From NCBI GenBank assembly GCA_963573385.1, contig CAUYLG010041542.1:1-64000 (forward strand): a stretch of 64,000 nt of DNA. Direction: 5' to 3'. A program made the translations under genes and the position numbers. Below the pieces are notes generated by a model that saw nothing but the letters and a program-made list of their open reading frames with translations, made no database searches and had not been told where the DNA came from. This stretch comes from Cacajao melanocephalus (taxonomy: Eukaryota; Chordata; Mammalia; Primates; Pitheciidae). This document shows, in pieces, positions 37,564 to 64,000 of this stretch. Each line of letters opens with the position of its first letter. Positions within the stretch are counted from its first letter, which is position 1.

Positions 37564-39715
37564 AGGATTAAAAAATGTTTTAAAATTATGAAACGTGGTA
37601 AATATAGAAACATAAAATAGAGGAAAATTCTCATTGCACCTTTTAATCACTGTTACCAATTTAACATACATTAGTTCCCTTTCAATCTTTTTCCATGTAT
37701 TTAAAAAAGACATTATATGTGGTATGTATCCAATTTCATATTATGAGTAACATAATATAAACATTCTGCATTAAAAAACATATGTGTAGTCTCAGTATTT
37801 TTGAGGATATATATCATGATTTACTTAATAATTCCCTTATTATTTGATATTTTGATGGTTCAAACTATTGCTAGAGATATTTTGGTATTTTTTTTTAATA
37901 TATGAAAAACATGTATTTTCTATGCTTAGGATTATTTTGAGGATGCTTATTATATTGAACTAGACTCCCGCTACTAGGGACAAGGGAGGCTTGCTAACAC
38001 TAAATATTTTCATTTATTTAAAGTATTGCCTAATTTGATTGAACCAAATGGCTGTCGTTATTTTTCAACTTGCTTTTCTTTGATTACTAGAGTGTTGACC
38101 GTTTCTTTCACATTTTTAAATCAATTGCATAGTAAATAGTGTGATCCTGCCCTTTGTCCATTCATAAACTGGGGTTTAGTAGCACTGATTTTAGTGAGCT
38201 TTAAATGTACTTAACACTTCGTCTCTTTTTGCTAGTAATATTTCTGTTTCCTTTTTTATTTTGGTGTGTTATGTTTATAATTTTTGTGCATAGTTGAATC
38301 TGTTTGTTGGGTATTTGTTGCTTTTTATTTTTTTGGGGTGTGTGTGTAATTTACCACTTTTTAGTTCAGAAAGTATGCTCATGCTCAGAACTCTTCTGCG
38401 TTCTGTCATTTTCCAGCTAGCCTTGGATTTACTTAAATATATGCTATAACTAGGGAATTTAAATTAATAATGTACCTCAACAAAGGTTTAACACCATTAA
38501 AAATATTTTTCTGAATAATTTGGGATGACTCCTTTAAAAAATATACAATTCTTACATGGAATGGGATCTTTTTCTGGAATAATTAATATGTGGATAACTT
38601 TGTCGATTCTTGTGCCTCATCTGTACTTATAGTTACTACATCTTCATAGAATGTGTTTCAAATATTGTAAGGCTAGTTTCTTTTCACTTTTCCTTATTTT
38701 CAAATGTTTGTTTGGTATTTTCAGGTATTTATTCTTAAGGTGACCTTTAGAATAATTTTATTCCAAATCTCTTAGGGATTTTGATTACCATCACGGTAAT
38801 ACAGATTAATTTGAGAGAAAAATGACATCTTTATAAACTTCAACCGTGGAAAATCTTTGATTTCAGGCTTTTATTTTTCTCAATGAGGTAGTAAAATGTT
38901 TTTCACATTGATGGCACACATTCCTGTTGAAGTTTCTGCTATTCATTTTACTCAAGCTCTTAAGATTGCCGGGAATAAAGATTCACTTGGGCAACTTTTA
39001 GCCCTGGGATTAACTATGAGATTACTTATCATAGTAAAGAGACTGAACCCAGAGGTGGCTATACAGCCAAGCCTCATAGAAATTCGAATGTGGCCTGGGA
39101 GTTTTCTTGTTTTTACTTCAGATGCAGAAGTTTGTTGATCACTTGTTATTAGGGTAATAAATCATTTCCCTGTCTAGTTCTACCATTCCTGCAGACAAAT
39201 CACTTCACCCTCTACTTCGTTTAATATTTTCTTCATCTCATTGCTTTGGCTTACTCAAACCGACCTGCTTTCCCTTCACTCAGGGTCCATTTGAGTCCTC
39301 CTGCCTCATCGCCTCTCTTGGAATATAAATCCTCTTTAATACTTTTAGGCCTGGGGTGGTAATGGCTTCTGTTATTGGGGCCACAGTGTACGGCAACTTA
39401 TTAGTTTCCTCCCACCTTGCCCACACCTTTGCAAGCAGTTCGGTGCATTGCAATATGGTCCACGTCTGGGCTGGTGCCTGCCTCCAGCCTACCCTGCCTA
39501 GGATGCAGCCAGGCTTCCAGAGTTAAGACTCCTTATAATGCTAGAAGTGAGAGGTGCAATCTCATCACTTTTTTCTGGCCTGTAGCCCTCTCTGAGAAAC
39601 AGAATGGAGTTAGTCTAATTGAATCAGAGGAAAATGGGTTCTTCTTTTAAAATTATAAAATTTTTACTTAAAAAAAAATTACAAATGTTCGTAATATAGA
39701 AAGTATATAAAAATT
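37564..39715. other. Intergenic, unassigned
   Basis: About 2.1 kb of AT-rich sequence, possibly containing very old L1 or L2, but I cannot name a family. A frame at 38896-39138 (80 codons) is the longest that is not repeat-derived; it shows no domain or gene context. Confidence 0.4.
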
Positions 39716-39719
39716 TAAT

Positions 39720-40026
<307 letters not shown>

Positions 40027-40057
40027 TCACAAAAGAGTGTAAAATTTAAAGATTAAT

Positions 40058-40347
40058 GGCTGGGCACAGTGGCTCACGCCTGTAATCCTAGCACTTTGGG
40101 AGGCCAACACAGGTGGATCACGAGGTCAGGTGTTTGAGACCAGCCTGACCAACATAGTGAAACTCTGGCTCTACTAAATATACAAAAAATTAGCCAGGTG
40201 TAGTGGTGAGCGCCAGTAATTCCAGCTACTCAGGAGGCTGAGGCAGGAGAACTACTTGAACCTGGGATGAGGAGGTTGTAGTGAGCTGAGATTGCACCAC
40301 TGCACTCCAGCCACAGTGACAGTGTGAGACTCTGCCTCAAAAAAAAA
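40058..40347 (+). mobile_element. Alu
   Basis: Full dimer. Flanks TTTAAAGATTAAT and ATTAAAGATTGAT look like a diverged target-site duplication. Confidence 0.92.
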
Positions 40348-40642
40348 ATTAAAGATTGATAAAGATAAAGCATACACCTATGCATTGTTATCCAACCTAG
40401 TTACTGCATATAGAAGCACTGAGAATGGTGCTCAGCATCAGCTGAATGGCACCTCTATGCACCAGGACATGCTGTTTTACATATGCAGAAGTTTGCTCTT
40501 TTTTTTGTTTTCTGAGCCGGTTGAGGTCCTAGACTCCCAAAGTCAAGTTCTGGGATGCTTCACGGTCTAAAGAGGTTGGTCTAAATTGACATGAACAGGA
40601 GATGTAAGTGGCAACCAGACAGTGACAATAAACTTATTTGCA

Positions 40643-40957
40643 ATGGTCTGAATGCTTGTATCCCCTCCCAAATTCTTATGTTGAAATCCCCTTAAGTGAT
40701 GGTATTAGGAGGTGGCACCTTTAGAAAGTGATTAGGTCATCAGAGTGGTGCCCTTGTGACTGGGGTTAGTGTCCTTATGAAATAGGTTCAAGGGAATTCA
40801 TTTGCCCCTTCTACCAGTGAGGACACAGCTAGAAGGCTTTATTTATAAGTCAGAAATTGGGCTCTCATCAGATACTGAATCTGCCAGCTCCTTGATCTTG
40901 GACTTCCCAGCCTCCAGAACTATGAAACGTATAGCAGCTCCAACAGACTAAGGTAAG
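40643..40957 (+). mobile_element. MaLR/MLT1-like LTR
   Basis: Has TGGTCTGAATGCTTGTATCC, GATGGTATTAGGAGGTGGCA, then TGATCTTGGACTTCCCAGCC and ACAGACTAAG at the end. It shares layout with the LTR at 42818. Confidence 0.7.
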
Positions 40958-40997
40958 ATTGAACCTTTGACTATTATTGATTCTGAATAGCTTCCCA

Positions 40998-42287
<1,290 letters not shown>

Positions 42288-42296
42288 TGAACACTT

Positions 42297-42470
42297 TAAC
42301 ACCTCATCGAATCCTTAAAACAACTTTATGAGGTAGGTGTTATTATCTTCCACATTTTTCAGATAATGAAACAGACATTGAGAGGCAGAGTTACTTCTCT
42401 GAGGTTACTCTAGAGTGAGGAGAAGTGGAGCAGTGATTCTTGACTCCAGAGCTGCCCTTTTCACCCTTGG
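42297..42470 (-). repeat. MIR-like element
   Basis: Contains 'aatccttaaaacaacttt', 'tgaggtaggtgttattatct' and 'agataatgaaacagacattg', typical of a reversed MIR. Confidence 0.75.
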
Positions 42471-42817
42471 CAATACTTCCTCGCATTTGGTTTCAATGTC
42501 TATGTCTAGTTCTTCTTCCATAAGGAACTGGTGGTGATAACCTATGTGGCTAGGGGAACACTTTAAGTGGTAGCTTGATTCTCTATTTGTGACTCCTGGG
42601 GATCTTCTAGAAGGTCCTACATGGTAGTCTCATTTCCCACTTACTAGGCTGGAATTCAGAAGCCTTTATTATTCAGACTTTTTAGGTTTTGATTATGTAT
42701 GAGTTCAAAGTTAAAATTCAGAGTGTTTACGAATCAGTGTTTCTGGAAAGCTTGGCATTCATCTTAGGTGCTCTGCAAGCTGCTGGCTGCCAGCTTAATT
42801 TAAGCCCATGCCATGGT

Positions 42818-43195
42818 TTGAACGTGTCCCCTCCAAAATTCATGTTGCAACTTAATCCCCATCCTTGGTGGTATTAGGAGCTGGGGCCTTTTGGGAGTGA
42901 TTAAGTTACAAGGGCTCTGCCCTTATGAATGGATTCATGTTTTATAAAAGGGCTGGAGGGAACTAGCTCGGGCTGTTTTTGTCCTTCCTTTGTTTCCATC
43001 AGGTGAGGACACAGTGTTCCTTCTCTTCAGAGGATGCAGCAATAAGGCGCCATCTTGGAAGCAGACAGCAGCCCTCACCAGACACCAGTCCTGCTGGTGC
43101 CTGGATCTTGGACTTATCAGCTTCGAGAATTGTGAGAAATACCTTTCTGTTGTTTATAAATTATTTGGTGTAGCAGCACAAATGGACTAAGGCAG
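42818..43195 (+). mobile_element. MaLR/MLT1-like LTR
   Basis: CATGGTTTGAACGTGTCCCC at the start; TGAGAAATACCTTTCTGTTG and AATGGACTAAGGCA at the end. A solo LTR, diverged. Confidence 0.72.
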
Positions 43196-43199
43196 CCCA

Positions 43200-44330
43200 G
43201 AAATTGCTGCATGATGCTGTAAACTTGAGTTTGCTAAGGTGGGTCTAGGTTCCTATGTGGGTTCAACAGTCTCTGAGTTCTATGGCCCCCGAAAGCTGCC
43301 CCTGGGCCTGAGATAATGTTGTTACCATAAAGATGTGCCTCTGGAATGAGGGACAACACATACTAGTCTCACAACACATACTCGGAGGCTCTCATGTTCT
43401 GGGTCTCTGGCATACCAGAGTCCTTTAAAAGGCTATTTGCAAAGGCTGCAATCCCTTCCTAGCTCCTCTACTTCTGGGTGTGTCCTTACAGTAAACCACT
43501 GTAGAATGATGAAAGCTGGGCACGACTCTGTTCCTTGCTACCCCAGTGAGCCTGACTAACCCACTCACAGATCAGATGGTAAAATCTTCAATAAAATTAG
43601 AGAGTAGTATTCCCATAGAATCATTCTGTTTCTTTCAAAGATTTCAAAACTTCTTTCACTCAACATAGGACATTCAGTTTACAACTTCAGGAAATCAAAT
43701 GTCCAAAACTACCAGAAATAAGATTGAGTACTCCCTGGTGCTTAAAAGGTGGCTAAATCATTTCTTGAACTAATTATTGGTGTTTTTCTCTTGTGTTCCT
43801 CTCTCCCTCCACGCTTTGACAGTGATCAATCCCTTCAGGCTTCCTTGCCTTGAGAATGTTTGCAGGAAGTACAGATAGAAGAAGCCATCTGATCAACAGC
43901 TCTTCTTGCCTCTTGTGAAAGCCCTTGTTTCACTGAAGAGAATTTCCTAGGTGTCCCAGAGCAGGAAGGTGGTGAGCAAAAGTTTTTGGGGGTCCAGGAG
44001 AGAGGAGAGAGTAGCTTATTTCCTAAACTGGCAAGGGATCAGAGAGAGATCTGTGAGTCCTGCAGGCAGTAGGGACCTGTACCCTTTTCTGCAGGCTGTG
44101 GGGAGGCAGTGGCATCATAGGGAGGACAACCCTGGGGTGCCTGGAGGTACCAGAGTTCCCAACCTTGGCACAGACTCTAATATTTGCCTGTTCTGCTACA
44201 GTGATCACATACATTTCCAGGACTCTAGTATGACTTTCAGAAGGGAGGCCGCCAATAAAGCCGGAGACAGATTTTTTACCAATCCACTGGAAAGGGAATT
44301 GGAGTTGGAATAAAGCTACTTAAACATACT
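43200..44330. other. Intergenic, unassigned
   Basis: About 1.1 kb with no named repeat. The open frame at 43951-44313 (120 codons) has no recognisable domain, a weak start context and no splice context. Confidence 0.45.
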
Positions 44331-44340
44331 AAAGAATATA

Positions 44341-46200
<1,860 letters not shown>

Positions 46201-46204
46201 AGAA

Positions 46205-47825
46205 CAATGAGACTTTTTTTGCACATATGAGATTGTTGACTAAGTCATTTCTGTACATTAATTCTCTTCATCATGTTTGTGTAACAGGCACTCCCAAGTG
46301 CAAAGGGCAGAGTGCATGACACAGCCACCAATATTGAGAAACCACATCCTGCTGGACAGCCTGAAGCTCTCTACTGCACGCTGCCTTAACCCAAGGTTTT
46401 GGAAATGTACATAGTGAGCAGAAAAAGACATGAACACTTCGTCAGCTCTGCCACATACAGAAAACAACTGAGAATCACACATTGCTCTGGAGAGGCAGAG
46501 CTACTTTTTCTCAGAACTTGGGCTTGGGAAAGGCTTGTCTTCTGAAGCCTTGAACAAACTCTGAGCTCTGCCAACAAGAACCAAGTGGGGGTGGGGTTTG
46601 GGGGCAACCGATACTTTCACGCATCGCACTTTACCCCGCTTTGTAACTATTCTTTCCAAGTCTTATGTCTGAGTCACATGCCTAGATCCATAGCCCACCC
46701 ACGACCGCCGCTAATGACCAGGTGAAATTGTTTCTTCCCCAAATCCGCAAACCTCTTCTGGAAGACTGGGGACCGCTGGCCTACAGTCTTCTGGGCCCAG
46801 GGTTCTTTCCTCTTGGAAATGCCTAATTATTCAAGGCAAGGGCCCAGATCCTCCAAAAGCATAGTGGATTGGGTATGGCTTTGTAACCGGGATGACATGT
46901 TCTATTATTCTCCATTTGTGAGAGTCGTCCTCACGTTAGTTGGTTGAGGGTAAATTCACACCAGTGCAGAGCTTTCTGTTTATATTACCACCATGTCTCT
47001 AAGCATCCTACGCCCCCACTTGCCCTGGCCTCTGCGCTAGAGGAGTGCTGGGCAGAGTGCCAAGCCTCACTCCCACCTGGATGATCTGTTGTGAAGTATG
47101 GCCTGCTGTCAATTGGCAGAGAACCTGAGCTGAGCTGCCAAGCAACTCCCTGGATTTTGGCATGGTAGTGCTTTTTCCTGTGGAGCCTTGCAAGTTTCTT
47201 GAGGTCACGTTCTCCTAACTCCTCAGTGCCTCCCCTTCCCCCTTCCTCAGTACCGGCTTTATCTAGATGGGGGCTGGAAAATTTCTCAGGTGTGTATCTG
47301 ATTTTTTTCTGTGTTTTTCTTAGACTAGATGCTTTGTATTTACCAGCTTTGTTTTCCAGGGCTCCAAGCAGCTGACTTGTGTCTAGCTGTCTGGGTTGGA
47401 GGCATGGTTAGTGGGGGCAGTGATGGTAAATTGATGGAAAGAATTTGAACAAAGGAATGTGAAGGAAGGAGGAGGGGAAAGAGAGAGATAGAGAGAGAAC
47501 AAGCATATAAATTAATCCTTCTTTGAAATATTTTGCAGCCCCATTCATACATACAAGTCAAAACAGGAACTTAATTTAGTATTTACTGCAAAAAGTACTC
47601 CCATGGGCTAAAAGAATTGATGCAAATTCCAAAGAATACGAGGAATTGTTTGAACGCAGAGGATATAGATTTCTCACTGTTCATAATGGTTCTCCAAAAC
47701 GTCAAGTAAACTCATTATGTTCCTCACTAACTACCTAGGGGTTGGTTGATCAAATTAGCCCTTTAGCCTCATTAAAAGGGGTGTATTCTCTAACAGATTG
47801 TAGCTGCTTAATGTTGTCTAAAGTA
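46205..47825. other. Intergenic, unassigned
   Basis: About 1.6 kb, one of the longest non-repeat stretches between the genes. No coding or RNA feature recognised; a GA-rich tract lies at 47461-47500. Confidence 0.45.
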
Positions 47826-47827
47826 CT

Positions 47828-48228
47828 CTTGTCCAACACTACTTTCTGTGTTGGAGGTATCCTATATCTATGCTGTCTAATACAGTAGCCACATGAGGCT
47901 ATTGAGTACTGGAAATGTGAGCACTGGAAATACGGCTAGTGTAGCTGAGAAACTGAATTTTAAATTTTATTTAAGTTCATTTTTTATTTTTTAATTAAAA
48001 AATATTTTTGGAGACAGGGTCTCACTCTGCCACCCAGGATGGGGGGCAGTGATGCAGTCATGGCTCACTGCAGCCTCCAACCCCAGAGCCTCAAGTGATC
48101 CTCGTGCCTCAGCTTTCCTAAAGTGTTGGAATTGCAGACGTGAGCTACCCTGCCCAGCTTAACCTAATTTAAATTTAAATAGTCACATGACCAGTAGCTT
48201 CTGTATTAGATGGCACAAGTCTGAAGTT
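47828..48228. mobile_element. hAT-type small DNA element, split by Alu
   Basis: Near-palindromic element with ATAGTCACATGACCAGTAGC at one end and AGTAGCCACATGAGGCTATT at the other, interrupted at 48003-48161 by an Alu. A second copy lies at 49375-49580. Family name uncertain. Confidence 0.6.
48003..48161 (-). mobile_element. Alu fragment, minus strand
   Basis: Alu with a central deletion: the right-arm start is joined to the left-arm end. Confidence 0.8.
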
Positions 48229-48234
48229 TACCTG

Positions 48235-49190
48235 TGTGCTCTGGTAATATGTGAAGGGGGCTTCATCCCACCACAGCTTATATGACTGTGTGAATCAGTC
48301 AGCGCTTCACCTGGCATAGAACAGGTGCTCAATAAACCTTTGTTGAAATACCTAAAATGCTACCCTTGAAGAAAGTTGGTGAGGGAACCTGGTTTTTATG
48401 TAACTGCAGTAGTGGGGGTTGAGGCAGGCAAAATTCCTCTTACAAACCTCCTTTTTCTCCTCATGTGAAATAGGGGTAGCCCCTTATAATTAAGGGTGGG
48501 CCCCTGGGAGACAGTTTCATTCTGTGAGATAAGGTGCTAGGCTCGTCACCAGGTAAGGAAAATATACATTTCAAGTGAAGCTGGAGAAAATCTTGTGGCC
48601 AAAAGGTAGGACTTTTTGGTATCTGGTGATGAAACATCATTTCCCAAGTTGTAGATGGGATTCATTTAGAAAAAGGGGGTTGGATCTCATGGTTTGGTTT
48701 GAGTAGTTCCCTGCAAACTCTCTTTTCCCTGAGCCCGGGAAGCTGCATCTGCCTTTCATTAGATTGTGAGTTCTCCAACACGAATATTGCCCAGTGCTAT
48801 GTCCTGCCATGCCCCTGTGGCCTGAAGTAGTGAATTAAATCATATTTGCTTCCTTCCTTTCTTTCACCAGGGTATCCAGTTAATCAAGTTAGGCTGAGCT
48901 TGTCTCCCAAATACTATCAAACATGTTCACCCCTTTCCTTCCCAGCTTCCACTGCTCTAGTTCAGATCCAAGCAACTTTTGCTTGGACCATTGCTGTCGG
49001 CCCCATTTCCAATCGAACACTCCTCTAATCAGGGTCACTGTGCACGGTTGGGCAGTTTGTGTACTGCACATAGGTGCCTGGGCAAGGAGGTTAGTGGGCT
49101 GAAGTGTAGCCTGTATTCCTATACTTTGGTGTGGGCCTCTGTCCATCTGGCGAAAGTAACTTTGCAAACAATTTTATTGGATTTTATTGA
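48235..49190. other. Intergenic, mostly unassigned
   Basis: A short L2/MIR-like end (AGGTGCTCAATAAACCTTTG, about 48300-48350) and otherwise nothing recognised. Confidence 0.45.
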
Positions 49191-49195
49191 TTTTA

Positions 49196-49334
49196 TTTTA
49201 TTTTTTAAAAAGATATAGAGATGAAGTCTCATTACTTTGCCCAGGCTGGTCTCGAATTCCTAAGCTCAAGTGATCCTCCTTTCTTGGCCTCTTGAAGTGT
49301 TAGGATTACCGGTGTGAGCCACGGCGGCTGGCCA
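49196..49334 (-). mobile_element. Alu monomer (FLAM-like), minus strand
   Basis: Single left-arm-type monomer of about 140 bp. Confidence 0.8.
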
Positions 49335-49374
49335 AAAGTAACTTTATAATTTGTACATAGTTGCAATCCTGGTG

Positions 49375-49580
49375 GCACAGGCCTGCACTTTCCAATACAC
49401 TGGCCACATTTTACTTAATTAAAATGATGTGAAATGTAAAGTTTAGTTTCTCAGTCATGCTAGAAAATTTACAAGTGCTCAACAAGGCCAAATGTGGCCA
49501 GTGGCTACTGTATCGAGCAATATATGTATAGAAAATTTTCACCATCACAGAAAGTTCTATTGCACAGCACTGGACAGACA
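49375..49580. mobile_element. hAT-type small DNA element, second copy
   Basis: Same family as 47828-48228: GGCCAGTGGCTACTGTATCG and AAGTTCTATTGCACAGCACT. Confidence 0.6.
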
Positions 49581-50004
49581 CTGCTTCTAAACCATTCTAC
49601 ACAATTTGCTAGGTGAACGGTCTTTGATGCAAATCTAAACATGGTCTTCTTTTGCTCAAAAGCCTTCAATGATTTTCACTTCCATCAGCAGCAATCAGTT
49701 AATGGTTTTTCTTTCAAAAACGGTTGTAATGGAAAGTTAATAGATTTTGAATCAATTTTGTGGGTTACAACCAGCATTAAAAACAAAAAAATAGCAAAAG
49801 AGAGTAGAAGGAAAGTACTTGTAGATCGTTAGTACAATTTTGTGAAATTTTTGTTTCGGTTATACGTATATTTCTTTGTCTCTATATCTAGATTTCCACC
49901 TCTTCATAACTTGATGTCTGTATGTACCATGGGGATGCAATGAAAAAAATCATTCTAGTTGCTTGTGGTGAGCCAAAAAATGGGAAAAATTTGAGCTTAT
50001 GGGT
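49581..50004. other. Intergenic, unassigned
   Basis: AT-rich; nothing recognised. Confidence 0.4.
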
Positions 50005-50528
50005 TTTGAAGTCTGAGCTCCGTAAGGCAGCATGTAAGGTCCTCTGTGATCAGATCCCTTGCTAATTCTTTTCTAACTCTCGCCACTGTCTTGCACTTAT
50101 ATTGCATTAATACTGAACTGCTGCTGGTTTCACCTGAGACATAAAGCTTTATTTTTCTTTTCTTTTTTTCCATCTCTGTGCTTTTGCTCATTCTGAACCG
50201 TTTCCTTGGACTGCCAGTTCTATCTTCTTTTTGCCTGGAGAACTTCTGCTCATCATCTAAGGCCAACTTGGGAAACACAGCAGGAATTCTGCCTAAATGA
50301 TTCAGGGCGGGCTGGCTGTCCTTCTTCGACCTTTCAGAACATCCCACGAACATCCGTTTACGGGGTTATAACACCGTAATTATTAATTTAGGTGTTCATT
50401 TCCGGCATTATACTAAGTTCTTTCAATGCAAGTACTATCTTGTTCATATTTGTATCTGAAGCAAGAAGCGCGGTGCCTGGAACAAATAAGGCACTCATTC
50501 AAGAAATATTTGTTGAAAGAATAAACGC
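50005..50528 (+). mobile_element. L2 LINE 3' end, adjoining the CNIH1 promoter
   Basis: L2-type text (AGGTCCTCTGTGATCAGATC; TGCCTGGAGAACTTCTGCTC) and the L2 3' end (AAGAAATATTTGTTGAAAGA) stop about 50 bp before the CpG island. Confidence 0.7.
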
Positions 50529-50591
50529 GAGAAGGAAGGAAAAATAAATCAATCAACTGTGCGGATAATGTCAGTGCAACGCAGGCCCCGG

Positions 50592-50606
50592 TCATCAGAG
50601 GGCGCC
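50592..50606 (+). promoter_or_regulatory. Candidate CTCF site at CNIH1 promoter
   Basis: TCATCAGAGGGCGCC fits the CTCF core with one weak position. Same orientation as the site at the GMFB promoter. Confidence 0.45.
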
Positions 50607-50701
50607 AGCGCGACTGGGCTGGTGCGCAGGCGCGCTGGCAGGGCGGGCGCCGCGGCGGCGGCGGCAGTGGCGGCGGTCGTGGCTGTGGCCGGGGGAAGTG
50701 A

Positions 50702-50790
50702 ATGGTTTTACCCAGAGGGCCCTGCGCCGCCTTTCTCCGCTGGCACCGGCGCCGCTCCCCGCTCCTGCTCCCCGCTCCTCCTCCCCGGCC

Positions 50791-50791
<1 letters not shown>
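50702..50791 (+). promoter_or_regulatory. CNIH1: Upstream ATG and overlapping uORF in CNIH1 leader
   Basis: ATG at 50702-50704 opens a frame that passes through the main start in another frame and, after splicing, ends at TAG 55342-55344 in exon 2 (58 codons). T at -3 and G at +4, a weak to middling context. Relevant only if transcription starts upstream of it. Confidence 0.55.
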
Positions 50792-62044
<11,253 letters not shown>

Positions 62045-62362
62045 GTAAGTTTAAAAGGTGAAATGAAATACGATTTCACTTTGCTGCTTTGAAAGTTTGC
62101 AGGCATTATGGTGTGAACACCTTAAAATCCATTAGAAGAATAACTTAGTGTCTTAAGTGTGCATAGTTGCACACCAGCAAATTCACACACATTGAATGTG
62201 GCTCACACTGGTGCTTGTCAAGGCAGTAAGCCAGCTTGCCATCAGAGGCAGAAGGTTTGGTCAGGGATGCTGCTTCCTAAGTTTTCAGACACATTCGGTC
62301 GGTAAAGGATGGTCCTCATTCTGCATGGGAGAGTGATGGCATTGAAGGATAGGGATGTGTGA

Positions 62363-62863
<501 letters not shown>

Positions 62864-62889
62864 TGATGGACTCATCATTGTTCCTTTAG

Positions 62890-63108
62890 ATTGGGGTTTC
62901 TCAACTTCGGCACTGTTGACAATTCTGGGCTGTGTGGGAATTTCCGTGGGAAGCTGTCCTGTATATCATAGGATGTTTAGCAGCATCCCTGGCCTTTACT
63001 CATTGATGCCATTAGCACCCTCCTGCCCTCCTCATGACAACTAAAAATGTCTCTCGACGTTGCCGGATGTCCTGAGAGGCAAAATTGCCCTGGTTGAGAA
63101 TCACTGCC
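62890..63108. mobile_element. hAT-type DNA element
   Basis: Inverted ends GGGTTTCTCAACTTCGG and CCTGGTTGAGAATCACTG; body GGATGTTTAGCAGCATCCCT. A common mammalian non-autonomous element; family name uncertain. Confidence 0.7.
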
Positions 63109-63109
63109 T

Positions 63110-64000
63110 ATACGTGTGTTGTAGGTGCAATGAAATGACTGATTATTAAAACTAGAAAAGGACACTGTTAACTGTGGAATTATAGATTTCTTTAAGCTAT
63201 ATGAATATACTTTTACACATTATTTACATATTCTAGAAAATACCTTCTCATTTTTATTGATATATATTCAGCTAGCGAGGGCTTTCTCCCTGATTTCAAA
63301 ATATTTCAAAAAAATCTGTAAACTTTAAAAAAACAGCAGCTTCCATTCCCTCTCTTTTTCATGACTTGAAAACTTGCTAGGCTAGGCTTTTATTCATATT
63401 CATATTTCTCTTTATACATAAGTTTCCATCATAGAAAAGAATGAATGGTTAGACTGAAATTTAGGAAAAAGCTATTTTTATGCTTTTAGAGGCTATTACT
63501 GTGAAAATGAGTATCCTTTAGAGCACATGCAGATATTACTCATCTATGAAACAAAGAAGTGCTCTGAAAAGTGAAATTCCATGTGTCATTTTAATTTCCT
63601 GTTAATTTTCATTTTGTAAGTTTCCATAGTAAATGTCTGGAACAGGGCTGGCATATTAATAGGCATGTCAAATGTATTTGTTGAATGAAAGAAATGAAAT
63701 GAATGGTTGAATAAATGATAAAGTTGGAGATGTGCAGTTGCGGGAAAATGTTCACCAGGATATGGTAGCACCAGGACATTTGTTCTGTTTTAAAGTTGTC
63801 TATCAAGTTTGTTCAACTCCTTGCTTTGTATTTCTGTTTAGAGATTCATGCTTTTTGAACCATGTCCCTGTACCTTTCCCATATCATTCTATGTAGAATG
63901 GCCCTTGGCAGTTCTTAAGCCTAAATCAAATGGTTACTGCCTTTTATTTTGCTGTTTCCTGCCCCTTTCTTTTTTAACCGCTTCCTAAAAGTTACGCTCT
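63110..64000. other. CNIH1 intron 4, right edge
   Basis: AT-rich intron with an L2-like end at about 63625-63720 (GTATTTGTTGAATGAAAGAA). The last CNIH1 exon is not present before the window ends. Confidence 0.5.

Noticed and set aside
38896..39138. 80-codon frame in intergenic DNA
   Set aside because: Not repeat-derived and not recognised, but there are no splice sites, poor start context and no homology that I can name.
43951..44313. 120-codon frame just upstream of the AluY-like copy
   Set aside because: No domain, no exon signals and no promoter. Length is within chance for this GC content.

Overview
The window is nuclear DNA of a primate, most likely human or a close relative. Evidence: more than 30 Alu copies (AluJ, AluS and one AluY-like), old L1M/L1P LINEs, many MaLR/ERVL LTRs, spliced genes with CpG-island promoters, and exons that translate to glia maturation factor beta (GMFB) and cornichon family AMPA receptor auxiliary protein 1 (CNIH1). 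In human these genes are neighbours on chromosome 14q22; from memory both lie on the minus strand of the reference, so this window would be its reverse complement. One CNIH1 codon differs from the human protein as I remember it, so a non-human primate or a variant allele is possible.

Layout. 1-2686: the 5' part of a minus-strand L1 that runs off the left edge. 3930-4620: CpG-island promoter of GMFB. 4162-14278: GMFB coding region in seven coding exons, with a 3.6-kb 3'UTR ending near 17,915. 17,930-50,000: a 32-kb intergenic tract made mostly of nested repeats: L1M fragments split by Alus and LTRs, a MaLR fragment with LTR and internal sequence, two MLT2-like LTRs carrying microsatellites, an ERV-like LTR, a Tigger-type DNA transposon split by an Alu, and small hAT elements. 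50,005-50,528: an L2 ending just before the CNIH1 promoter. 50,570-51,260: CpG-island promoter of CNIH1. 50,791-62,044: the first four constitutive coding exons of CNIH1; its last exon (about 9 residues) lies beyond the right edge.

The genes are tandem on the + strand, each with its own promoter, and are not functionally coupled as far as sequence shows. GMFB is an ADF-homology protein that acts on Arp2/3-branched actin; CNIH1 is a membrane cargo receptor for ER export.

Most notable: (1) GMFB intron 4 is an AT-AC intron with all the signals of the minor (U12) spliceosome. (2) CNIH1 intron 2 holds a 48-bp in-frame candidate cassette exon with a TACTAAC branch site; its 16-residue product lines up without gaps with the loop that CNIH2/CNIH3 have and CNIH1 is said to lack. 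(3) The CNIH1 leader has an upstream ATG whose frame overlaps the main start and ends in exon 2. (4) An Alu near 31.8-32.15 kb appears to carry a 3' transduction. No rRNA, tRNA, CRISPR or prokaryote-type system was seen.
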